Of a stretch of DNA of 50,371 nt, positions 35,652 to 43,329 are shown one piece after another. Position numbers and translations under genes: made by a program. The notes below the pieces were generated by a model. The model was given only the letters and a program-made list of their open reading frames with translations. It ran no database searches and was not told where the DNA came from. Position 1 is the stretch's first letter. Every line of letters starts with the position of its first letter. Source of the DNA: Candidatus Obscuribacter sp. (lineage in GTDB: Bacteria; Cyanobacteriota; Vampirovibrionia; Obscuribacterales; Obscuribacteraceae); contig JADYXQ010000049.1 in the NCBI GenBank assembly GCA_021772135.1, positions 1 to 50,371 on the forward strand, in the 5' to 3' direction.

Positions 35652-36696
35652 GACAGTCTTTTGAGGAACTTGTCTGGCCCCATAAAGCCACCCAGTTGAT
35701 TTGAGCAGATTGCTCGGCTGTTAAAGGCTCGCCGCTAAGCAGTTTTTGCACTCGGCGTGTATATTTTGCACCGCTTTCACTGAGGTCGGGACAAAGCATT
35801 GACGGCATGAATTCTTCAATGTGCATAAATGATTTTGGTGCGTTAATTGAAGCGTAGAATTTTCCTGCACCAGTCATTTCTGGCTCTGACGTTACCACTA
35901 GAATGGGGGGATGCTCTTTAGCCACCAGATCTAAATTATTGAGACCATTGTCGGGATAGAGTTGTTGAGGCACCAACCGCATCGCCAGAGCTCCAGGAAC
36001 CTTATCGACATAGTCTTTGACAGTGGTCCAGGGGTTTTCCAAAATTAGCGCCTTGCATTTGTTTGTAGCGGCAATTTTAAGACACACGTGCGAGCCAATA
36101 TCGCGCCCCAACAAAATGATGTGTTCCGGCATCACCTGCTTCTCCTTAGTCAAAAAATCATAGGCGGCCTGGCCGTCCAAGTAGGCGGTTTGCGGCGACA
36201 CTTTCACTGCCGCATTATTCAGGCCACGATAATCAATCAAAAATACTGATAGGCCAGCTGCTCTGAGCATCTTTATATAACCGGCTTCAAGAGGCAGGCG
36301 TTTGCCGAAGCCGTTGTAGCAAATCAGCGCAGTGACGGCACTGGCGCCGGGGAAGAACCAGCCTTCCAACTCCACATTGTCTGCTGTTTTAAACTTAGAT
36401 TTGACAGGGGTCTCCAGGCCAAGCCTTTTGAATTCTTCGTCAGAAGGAGGTTTGGACAGACTTTCTAGAATGGTGACGCTGGGAGCATTCGGCCCTAGCA
36501 TAGTCCTGGCAAAATTTGCGATTTGCTTGCGATCACCGGCGGTGCTACCGCGGAAAAGTACCGATGTTAAAAAAGAAGGATTGGTAGCCGGGGCAAAAGA
36601 CAGAATCAAGGCCACAATACCGAGAGCTACGCAGACCACAGTGAAAGCACCGAGTTTGAATATATAGGTAAAGACGTTCTTCTTTGATGTTGGCAC
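35596..36696 (-). CDS. membrane-anchored alpha/beta-hydrolase-fold protein with Asp at the nucleophile position
   Basis: I place the start at GTG 36696 because AAGGAG lies six bases upstream; the frame extends to a GTG at 36735, directly after the preceding stop, but without a ribosome site. A hydrophobic helix (about residues 12-36) anchors it. The fold is shown by LICYNGFGKRLPLEAGY, VFLIDYRGLN and IILLGRDIGSHV. The nucleophile elbow reads G-R-D-I-G, so Asp replaces the usual Ser near residue 198, as in dehalogenases or in non-catalytic members. A downstream PPILVVTSEPEMTGAG segment corresponds to the acid region. It is the last gene of the nine-gene SPFH-DUF4178 operon. Activity unknown. 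Confidence 0.7.
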   Translation of the reverse strand: MPTSKKNVFTYIFKLGAFTVVCVALGIVALILSFAPATNPSFLTSVLFRGSTAGDRKQIANFARTMLGPNAPSVTILESLSKPPSDEEFKRLGLETPVKSKFKTADNVELEGWFFPGASAVTALICYNGFGKRLPLEAGYIKMLRAAGLSVFLIDYRGLNNAAVKVSPQTAYLDGQAAYDFLTKEKQVMPEHIILLGRDIGSHVCLKIAATNKCKALILENPWTTVKDYVDKVPGALAMRLVPQQLYPDNGLNNLDLVAKEHPPILVVTSEPEMTGAGKFYASINAPKSFMHIEEFMPSMLCPDLSESGAKYTRRVQKLLSGEPLTAEQSAQINWVALWGQTSSSKDCLRSKKVAESKLPPWQKRK

Positions 36697-36735
36697 TTGC
36701 TGCTCCTTGACCGAAATAGTAATGGTGCGTTTCAC

Positions 36736-37839
36736 CTAGGCAGACCATGCGCTCTTGCGATCTTTCACCCTCCAGATAAAGCCGTCTAATAAATAATGAG
36801 TTGATTGGGGAAGAGACAATAGCGGTACCAATAAAGCCAGTATGGCAGTGTCACCAATAGAGGGCAAGAATGAGAAGGGAGCAAAAAGGCTGAGATGTTC
36901 GCGCCATACAAGGCCGTCCCAGAGCCCTTCTTCTAAGTAAGCCAATATTGCCAGAAAGGCAAAGAAGATAACAACATTGGAGATTAGCGCTTGAGCAATC
37001 TTTCTTTTTCTGACCGACCCGGTTTGCTCCGCTATAGTAGATTTTTGATGGTGATAGAGCCAAATAAGGGCCATGTAAGGAATGCCGTGGCTGACAACAT
37101 TGGTGATGGTAAAAGCCATATCTGAATTGAAAGTAACGATTCCAACCCACCAGGACAGAGCAGTGCCTGTCATCAGTATATTTTTGGGCAGATTAAAAAA
37201 TCGCGTTTTTGTAGCCAGGGCAATTTCTTTTATGACATGGGCCAGTGCTACGGCGATGTAGGCGAAGAGCCCCACTTGCGTTGCTACTTGCGGCAAAGTC
37301 TCAATGAAATCTCCGGCTACAAACCAACTAAAATTTCTCGGCATGTTCGTGTGCCAGAAAAGAATTGGATAAATTGTAGCCATGTAGATGACTGCGCAAT
37401 CTAGCCACCTGAATTTTTTAAATTCTGCCGGATCTTTTCTCGAATAGAGTATGACAAAACCAAACTGTTGACGAATAAAATGGAAAACCGCCAGATAAGC
37501 CAGGGCACGCCAGAAATAAATGGCATCCAGTGAATAGAGCAGGCTGCCGCCAATCCAGGCCACGGCCGGAATAGCCAGCAAAATATTTTTATTATTGTGG
37601 AAGGCAGCACCATTTAGATAAGTGCGAAAAAGAGTGGCGTACACGTGAGCCACATCAATGAGCAATACAAAACAGATCCAGACCCACAGCGGTACATTCG
37701 TACTGGCTGCCATTTGCCCGCGAAATAAATACACGCAGCCTGCTGAAAGGAAGGCCGGCGATAGAATCCAGATACTGTCCCATATCGGTGAAGACAGCCA
37801 TGCCTGTTTATCTGGTTGAGGTTGAAGTTCAAGACTCAA
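36736..37839 (-). CDS. histidine-rich multi-pass membrane protein
   Basis: This 367-residue protein has about eight hydrophobic helices. Several motifs with His at helix ends stand out: LLIDVAHVYATLFRTYLN, HFIRQQFGF, WHTNMPRNF, ALAHVIKEIAL, SHGIPYMALIWLYHHQK and THYLLDGFIWRVKD. Such His/Asp patterns occur in metal-dependent membrane hydroxylases or heme proteins, but I do not recognise a specific family. The start is TTG 37839, whose first bases overlap the end of the flavin oxidase-like gene; its TAG directly abuts the following frame. It belongs to the operon with the oxidase and the spermidine-synthase-like gene, so a membrane amine or lipid substrate is conceivable. Confidence 0.7.
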   Translation of the reverse strand: MSLELQPQPDKQAWLSSPIWDSIWILSPAFLSAGCVYLFRGQMAASTNVPLWVWICFVLLIDVAHVYATLFRTYLNGAAFHNNKNILLAIPAVAWIGGSLLYSLDAIYFWRALAYLAVFHFIRQQFGFVILYSRKDPAEFKKFRWLDCAVIYMATIYPILFWHTNMPRNFSWFVAGDFIETLPQVATQVGLFAYIAVALAHVIKEIALATKTRFFNLPKNILMTGTALSWWVGIVTFNSDMAFTITNVVSHGIPYMALIWLYHHQKSTIAEQTGSVRKRKIAQALISNVVIFFAFLAILAYLEEGLWDGLVWREHLSLFAPFSFLPSIGDTAILALLVPLLSLPQSTHYLLDGFIWRVKDRKSAWSA

Positions 37840-39475
37840 GTTTTTCTAACACCATTTTGGCTGCTTCCACACCGTGATATTGGGCTTCCTCAAAATTCGA
37901 CATGCCACTCATATCTGAATGAGCAAAAAATATGTTGCCTCTCGCTTCTTTCATTTGCTTGCGAGTCTCGCCCCAGATAAAACCGACAGAGGGCCTGATT
38001 AGACCATGGCCCCAGGGCCAGAAATCGATTGAAAAAATATCGCTCTCGATACCGGGATGCATTGATCTGAGATCTTCAATTACTATTTTGGACCACTCTT
38101 CCTTTGTCGCTGTAAACAGCTTTTGCCGAGATTCTTTGGGCTGCATCTGTGAAAGCGGAAAATAATATGTGATCACTGTGGGCTTTTGCCTGGTGGAAAT
38201 TTCTTGATGGTTTGAGACCACATAGCCAAGCGAATCGCTGTAATAGCTGACATTGTCCCAGGCCTGTGCCAGGCCTCTCGCATCAGGCAGTTGCTTCAAG
38301 ACTATGTTGGCCACCATCCACGGTGCATAGTTGAGTTTGGCCATTTGGGCGTGGTCAGGTTCGTGCGTGCCTTGATTTTCGACGATGTGACCGGCAACGT
38401 AGCGCGGTGCGGCGACAATGACGAAGTCTGATTCAATGGCAGTATATGTATCGTCGTCACTGTGCAGGCAGTTGGTGACGATCTTACCTTCCCTTTGTTT
38501 GACAGCAGTGGCCATCAGGCTATTGCGAATCTTGCTCTGCAGCGGCCCTTTTAATTTTTCCACCAGATAACCATTGCCTTGCGGCCAGGTGAGCACCGCA
38601 TTGGGCTCTGAGTTGGCGGCAGTGCCACGTCGGCCGGCGAAATAGTGAATGCCCGCCCAGGCTGAGACATTGTCGGTACTAGAGCCATAGTCGTCGCGAC
38701 AACAATAATTGACATACCAGAGCAAGGGCTTACTTTTAAAGTTATTATCCTTAAGCCACTGGCTCATAGAAATGTGGTCCAGTGCCGTAAATTTCGCGTC
38801 TTGCGAACTAAAATCTAGTGGAATAGTAAATGCCAGCTTGCCATCACTACCGGTGGCAAGACGGAAGGTTGACATTAGCTCGAGAAACCGGGCAATTTCT
38901 TCGGCCTCATTAGCCTGCAGGCCGCGTTTAGGTATTAAACCCTCATGGAAGGAGCCGTCTTTGTACAGCCTGTCTTGCGGCTCGTGGCAGAGCATGAGCT
39001 CGTCATAAATCGGCTCACCGGCGGCGTTGTAGCTTTGAATGATTTTCAATTCTTCAAACAGCTGCCTGACATAAGTTGACTCGCCGTTTGCTATGGGCAC
39101 ATAGTGCGCACCCCAGGGAAAGGCACCATATTCGTTTTTGCCGCTGGAAGAATTGCCTCCCACTTCCTTTTCCAACTCCAATACCAGAAAGTCATCTATG
39201 CCGTGTTTCTTCAGCCACCAGGCTGCCGACAGACCGGCAATTCCACCACCAATAATGGTTACTTTAGTGGTTGCGGTGCCGCTGATTTTTACTTCACCGG
39301 CCGGTGCGCGCAAACGGTGGCCGATTTTACTCGACGGCCCAAGCATGCGACAGCGTATTTTTTCTCTAGAACCTTTTAAATACGGTGCGTCCAGTGCTAG
39401 TTTTCCGGCCACAGCAGCTACGCCGCAGCCGGCCAATACTTTTAAAAAAACAGCGCGGCTAATGGGCGTCGACAT
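37829..39475 (-). CDS. flavin amine oxidase-like FAD oxidoreductase
   Basis: From ATG 39475 (GGGGTGAG directly upstream; a further frame opening at 39508 overlaps the previous gene more) the protein is 548 residues. It starts with MSTPISRAVFLKVLAGCGVAAVAGKLA, a signal-like anchor without the twin Arg of Tat. The FAD-binding motif VTIIGGGIAGLSAAWWLKKHG...LELEKEVGG is that of the amine oxidase/protoporphyrinogen oxidase superfamily; the C-terminal flavin loop reads FFAHSDMSGMSNFEEAQYHGVEAA. The N-terminus predicts location outside the cytoplasm or at the membrane. Encoded between a spermidine-synthase-like protein and a His-rich membrane protein, overlapping both, it could oxidise an amine made by the former; that is inference. 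Confidence 0.82.
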   Translation of the reverse strand: MSTPISRAVFLKVLAGCGVAAVAGKLALDAPYLKGSREKIRCRMLGPSSKIGHRLRAPAGEVKISGTATTKVTIIGGGIAGLSAAWWLKKHGIDDFLVLELEKEVGGNSSSGKNEYGAFPWGAHYVPIANGESTYVRQLFEELKIIQSYNAAGEPIYDELMLCHEPQDRLYKDGSFHEGLIPKRGLQANEAEEIARFLELMSTFRLATGSDGKLAFTIPLDFSSQDAKFTALDHISMSQWLKDNNFKSKPLLWYVNYCCRDDYGSSTDNVSAWAGIHYFAGRRGTAANSEPNAVLTWPQGNGYLVEKLKGPLQSKIRNSLMATAVKQREGKIVTNCLHSDDDTYTAIESDFVIVAAPRYVAGHIVENQGTHEPDHAQMAKLNYAPWMVANIVLKQLPDARGLAQAWDNVSYYSDSLGYVVSNHQEISTRQKPTVITYYFPLSQMQPKESRQKLFTATKEEWSKIVIEDLRSMHPGIESDIFSIDFWPWGHGLIRPSVGFIWGETRKQMKEARGNIFFAHSDMSGMSNFEEAQYHGVEAAKMVLEKLES

Positions 39476-40967
39476 ACTCACCCCACTCTGATTCAAAAAG
39501 ATGAACAAGAGATTGGTTATTCAATTTGTTGACACTTGAAACCGTGGGCAGCATATCTTTGGCGAAGGAGAGCATCGGAGGCAGAGTGTCGGCTGAGACG
39601 TAGCGTAGCCCGGCCGGATACGCAGTTTGTGAAGCCGGTTTGAAGGGCGCAAGACTGCCAATTACATAACCCCAATCGCCAAAAGCAGGCACATAAGCGT
39701 GGTACGGGGTGGTATTAAATCCAACTGACCGAAGCGTCTGGTCTACGCACCAGAACGAGTTTTTTGCATAAAATGGTGATGTGCTTTGCACTACTACCAT
39801 GCCATCTGGCTTGAGCACGTTTTTTAAAGTCTTATAAAACGTGTCGCTATAAAGTTTCCCGAGAGAATAATTGCTGGGATCGGGAAAGTCGATGATCGCC
39901 AGATCAAACTTTTCTGGTATGGTGCGCAGCCAGATGAATGCATCATTGATAATCACTTTGACTTTACTGTTGTTCAAAGAATTCTGGTTTAAGCGAGTGA
40001 GCATGCCCTGGTTTTTAAAAAGCACAGTCATTTCTTTATCGAGATCTACGAGCGTAATTGTTTGCACCGAAGGATATTTGAGCAGTTCACGCACAGCTAA
40101 ACCGTCGCCGCCGCCAAGTACGAGAATGTCTTTTGGTGCATTGATACTGGCCATTGCCGGGTGCACCAGCGCTTCGTGATAGCGGTATTCGTCTCGCGAG
40201 CTAAACTGCAAATTGCCATTAAGGAAAAGCCTGAGGTCTTTAGAGTTTCCGGTAAGTACAATGCGCTGATAGGGTGTTGAAGTTGAGTAAATTACCGGAT
40301 CTTGAAATGTCGCGGCCTCGGCTATTCCCATTAGTTTGTCTGCAAAGGCAAAGCCACAGACCAGGGCAAAAATCAGAAGATACGCCGTAGATTTTAAAGT
40401 GTTCTTGTAGGGCAATTCGTTGCGAAACAGGTGAATGGTCCACACTGCCACACCAAGATTGAATAGACCAAATAGAAAAGACGTTCTTATTAAACCTAGA
40501 TAGGGCACCAGCACAAGAGGGAACAACAGCGACGCCAGGAGTGCACCAACATAATCGAAAGTAAAGACTTGAGAGACCAGATCTTTAAAGTCGAGGCGGT
40601 CCTGAAGAATACGCATCAGCAGCGGTATTTCTAAACCTATTAAAATACCGATGATTGCCACAAGGCTGTAGAGCAAAATGCGAAAATTGTCTATTTGATT
40701 GAATAAGAGAAACAGTAGCGTCGCCGAACATCCGCCAATTAATCCTACTAATAGTTCAACTTGTACAAAGGTAAATGCGATGTTTTTTTCTACATATTTA
40801 GAGAGAAACGAGCCGATACCCATTGAAAATAGATACACGCCGATAACGGTAGAAAACTGAGTGATGGAATCGCCCAACAGATAACTGGCGATGGTTCCGG
40901 CAATCAATTCATAAATGAGGCCGCAGGTTGAGATGACAAATGCGGTTATTAAAAGGGCGTATGTCAA
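39459..40967 (-). CDS. membrane-bound spermidine synthase-like aminopropyltransferase homolog
   Basis: The 502-residue protein combines an N-terminal membrane domain of about seven helices (1-215; e.g. YALLITAFVISTCGLIYELIAGTIASYLLGDS) with a C-terminal spermidine synthase-type methyltransferase fold (about 240-460). There ILVLGGGDGLAVRELLKY binds the decarboxylated SAM or SAM, and IIDFPDPSNYSLGKLYSDTFYKTL is the DxxDP active-site region. Membrane-fused forms are typical partners of DUF350. Product is not established in this family; classical spermidine synthesis is not implied. The start TTG 40967 lies 6 bases after the DUF350 stop. Its end overlaps the oxidase gene by 17 bases. Confidence 0.88.
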   Translation of the reverse strand: MTYALLITAFVISTCGLIYELIAGTIASYLLGDSITQFSTVIGVYLFSMGIGSFLSKYVEKNIAFTFVQVELLVGLIGGCSATLLFLLFNQIDNFRILLYSLVAIIGILIGLEIPLLMRILQDRLDFKDLVSQVFTFDYVGALLASLLFPLVLVPYLGLIRTSFLFGLFNLGVAVWTIHLFRNELPYKNTLKSTAYLLIFALVCGFAFADKLMGIAEAATFQDPVIYSTSTPYQRIVLTGNSKDLRLFLNGNLQFSSRDEYRYHEALVHPAMASINAPKDILVLGGGDGLAVRELLKYPSVQTITLVDLDKEMTVLFKNQGMLTRLNQNSLNNSKVKVIINDAFIWLRTIPEKFDLAIIDFPDPSNYSLGKLYSDTFYKTLKNVLKPDGMVVVQSTSPFYAKNSFWCVDQTLRSVGFNTTPYHAYVPAFGDWGYVIGSLAPFKPASQTAYPAGLRYVSADTLPPMLSFAKDMLPTVSSVNKLNNQSLVHLFESEWGEYVDAH

Positions 40968-40973
40968 CCGAGT

Positions 40974-41192
40974 TTACCCATGAATGGCGGCGGCGATAAT
41001 ATTGCCGACCGCAATCATCATGGCTGCAAGAGCGATGGCTAATGGCAAATTCTTTTCCACCACAATGTCTTTCCACAAATCGCCGGGGGTGAGCCAGTCA
41101 AAAACCTTTGTGGCAAAGCACAATATCGCTATTCCGAGAGAGGCATAAACTAGTGCCGCCAGAACATATTTGGCCGTTAGTACTTGTTCCAT
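40974..41192 (-). CDS. DUF350 membrane protein
   Basis: The 72-residue protein has two hydrophobic helices (about 8-30 and 48-70): AALVYASLGIAILCFATKVFDWLTPGDLWKDIVVEKNLPLAIALAAMMIAVGNIIAAAI. The FDWLTPGDL...NLPLAIALAAMMIAVG pattern is DUF350 (YjfL-type), a small inner-membrane protein often beside spermidine synthase-like and DUF4178 genes. AAGGAG precedes ATG 41192. Full family members carry two such units; this is a single unit, so it may work as a dimer. Confidence 0.88.
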   Translation of the reverse strand: MEQVLTAKYVLAALVYASLGIAILCFATKVFDWLTPGDLWKDIVVEKNLPLAIALAAMMIAVGNIIAAAIHG

Positions 41193-41219
41193 AAAATTCT
41201 CCTTTGATTGCTTGAAAGA

Positions 41220-41360
41220 TTATTTGTGATAGTGACCGCCCGGTCCGAGTGGTCTAGATGCGGAAACGGCAAATGGGTCAACCACTTTGTAGCCGTTCAT
41301 GCCGGCGTAAACAAAAATTGCGCATAGCAGCGAGCCTGTAACAAAATAAAAGCGAACCAT
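41220..41360 (-). CDS. 46-residue membrane peptide
   Basis: This frame is easily missed because of its size. ATG 41360 has GAGG seven bases upstream. The 46 residues contain one hydrophobic helix (VRFYFVTGSLLCAIFVYAG) and a polar tail ending GPGGHYHK. It fits exactly in the space between the DUF4178 gene (stop 10 bases away) and DUF350, on the same strand, which supports a real gene. The short Gly/His tail might bind metal. No family is recognised. Confidence 0.65.
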   Translation of the reverse strand: MVRFYFVTGSLLCAIFVYAGMNGYKVVDPFAVSASRPLGPGGHYHK

Positions 41361-41369
41361 ATGCTGACC

Positions 41370-42713
41370 TCACTCACTTGATGAAACGTAGGGATTAAAA
41401 TCGCTATTAGCCCAGCGGCTGGCTTCTTCTTGTCGCATCGTACTCCAGCTCACTAAAGGTAATATGGAAAGGAAAAATGCAAACCAGAAATAGTTATCGT
41501 AGAGAGGTACGCCTCTTACTACTTTCAGGTTGTATTGATCTTTATATTTGGTAGCATAGCCACCACTTTCGGTGTCAAGATTCAGGTAATATTTCCCACC
41601 TGGAACAGCAGAAATAGTTAAAGCTGATTCGGAGCTGCCTTCAGTCCAGGCGCCATCGCTATCGGTGCCATAATAATATTCTACTGTTCGTTCAAAGGGA
41701 TAAGTAGCACCAGTGGTGTTATTAACAAGTTCGCCCGAGATGTAAAACCAACTATTGCTGACTGGTGCGTGAACAGTAATCTGCACATTGGACTTCTCTT
41801 TTTCTAGAGTAAATACCGGAGTAGTCTGATCGTTTTGCTTGCCATTCTGCAAATAAATGCCGCGGTAGTCACAAGCGACTTCATACGGAGAAGTGCCAGA
41901 CAACCAGATTTGAGCGCAGGTAATAAAAGCTAAAAATAGCGCCCACAGCATGCCCATTTTTCCCCAGCTCTCTTTCGCTCTAGGGGGCTCAGTGGCTGCT
42001 GTTCCAATGGGGTCTGGCACCTTATCTAGTTTGAATGCCTTCTTAATTTCTTTGTGCGAAATATATTCGCCTGTGCTCCAGACCACTTCGCTTGCGTCTT
42101 TTTCGCATGAGAGCATGAAGGGTGGGTCAATGTAGTCAGCTGTGTTGGTTTGACTACCAATTACAACTCGCCAGTAAAATTCACCAATCACATAATCAAC
42201 TTGAGTACGGCCAGAGTTGAAAACTTTATAACGCTTCCCATCGAGAGTGAGAACCTCGCCCATGACGCCAATGCCAGCGACCCGCAAATTGCTCTCTGGT
42301 TTTTTCTTTATGGTAGTGATGAAGTTCCAGTGACCTTTATCTTCAACCAACCATCTGTATCCATAATACGGATTGAACAATAAATATTCGGTCCAGAAAT
42401 AGGCGCTGTTTACATCAGAGCGCGCCATGAATCCAATTACTTCCCAGGTTTTACCTTTGAGCGATCCCCGCTGACCTAGCGGAATCAGGGGCGTAAAAGG
42501 TTTTGCCTGCTTGAAAAATTTAGTCAGGATTTTGTAGTTTTCATCATTAACGTCGATGATTGATTGGCAGTTTTCGCAAACCACCGACATAGACGCACCA
42601 GGATAACGCAGAGTGATTGACCCACCGCAGTTAGGGCAGGCAAACATTTTCACCCGCGGTTTTGTCACCGGTGGGTTGGGAACATCAGGAATGTCGGCAT
42701 TACCAGCCATCAA
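41370..42713 (-). CDS. Zn-ribbon DUF4178 membrane protein
   Basis: The 447-residue protein has an N-terminal zinc ribbon with C26, C29, C46 and C49 (FACPNCGG...VCENCQS), then a DUF4178 domain (about 60-240: LIPLGQRGSLKGKTWEVIGFMARSD...EYLLFNPYYGYRWLVEDKGHW, later YYWRVV-like region). Two hydrophobic helices (about 255-273, MLWALFLAFITCAQIWL, and 413-432, FWFAFFLSILPLVSW) enclose a periplasmic beta-rich part with VTVEYYYGTDSDG-like residues. DUF4178 occurs in membrane-stress neighbourhoods with PspA or SPFH proteins. Its first 14 bases overlap the smaller DUF4178 gene. The two DUF4178 proteins probably act together. Confidence 0.85.
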   Translation of the reverse strand: MMAGNADIPDVPNPPVTKPRVKMFACPNCGGSITLRYPGASMSVVCENCQSIIDVNDENYKILTKFFKQAKPFTPLIPLGQRGSLKGKTWEVIGFMARSDVNSAYFWTEYLLFNPYYGYRWLVEDKGHWNFITTIKKKPESNLRVAGIGVMGEVLTLDGKRYKVFNSGRTQVDYVIGEFYWRVVIGSQTNTADYIDPPFMLSCEKDASEVVWSTGEYISHKEIKKAFKLDKVPDPIGTAATEPPRAKESWGKMGMLWALFLAFITCAQIWLSGTSPYEVACDYRGIYLQNGKQNDQTTPVFTLEKEKSNVQITVHAPVSNSWFYISGELVNNTTGATYPFERTVEYYYGTDSDGAWTEGSSESALTISAVPGGKYYLNLDTESGGYATKYKDQYNLKVVRGVPLYDNYFWFAFFLSILPLVSWSTMRQEEASRWANSDFNPYVSSSE

Positions 42714-43329
42714 TTGGCCTCAAATTTTTAAATTGGAAATCATCGAAGTCTAGGTAATGGCCGATGAAGGTGCGTGTTTCTTTGGCTGCATACTCAATGG
42801 TAGCCATCTCTTGTTCAAAGCCGGTTAAGTCGACGCTGGTTGATTTTCTGCCTTGTACCGCATCGAAGGGCAATTCGCCCTCGCTAAAAAGGCATTTGAC
42901 TACTCTAATGTCATCGATTTCGTAAATGCCTTTCTCTTTCAAATCGACTGCCTGACCAATTTTAAGAGTTTTGACTTCTGGAAGGTCAGTCGCCTCATAT
43001 GGGTAACAGAAAGCTAAAAATCCCTGTGCTTCCGCCAGCCAGGCAACGCGCTCGTCACCAAACGCGGTGAACCACTCATTCCAAAATCCATCTTTATATC
43101 CGACTTTGAGTCGCCCGATGATCTCAAACTTTTCTTTGTTATACATACCGGTGGTGCCGATTTGAAAAGGGGTGAGATCATCTTGCAAATCGGCAATTTT
43201 GCCAATTTCGTCCAGGTTCATATCTTGACGAACTAAACTAGATTTGCAGAAACTACAAACTGCAAACACTGAAGATTTTGACTGGAAATTGACGTTTGCA
43301 CCACATGAGGGGCAACTCAATGTCAGCAT
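42700..43329 (-). CDS. Zn-ribbon DUF4178 protein, soluble
   Basis: The 209-residue protein pairs a zinc ribbon (C6, C9, C25, C28: LSCPSCGANVNF...AVCSFCKSS) with one DUF4178 domain (about 50-190: FQIGTTGMYNKEKFEIIGRLKVGYKDGFWNEWFTAFGDERVAWLAEAQGF). It has no membrane segment. Its ATG directly abuts the stop of the SPFH gene and its end overlaps the larger DUF4178 gene by 14 bases, so all three are translationally linked. Role unknown; zinc ribbons in such proteins may mediate contacts. Confidence 0.87.
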   Translation of the reverse strand: MLTLSCPSCGANVNFQSKSSVFAVCSFCKSSLVRQDMNLDEIGKIADLQDDLTPFQIGTTGMYNKEKFEIIGRLKVGYKDGFWNEWFTAFGDERVAWLAEAQGFLAFCYPYEATDLPEVKTLKIGQAVDLKEKGIYEIDDIRVVKCLFSEGELPFDAVQGRKSTSVDLTGFEQEMATIEYAAKETRTFIGHYLDFDDFQFKNLRPIDGW

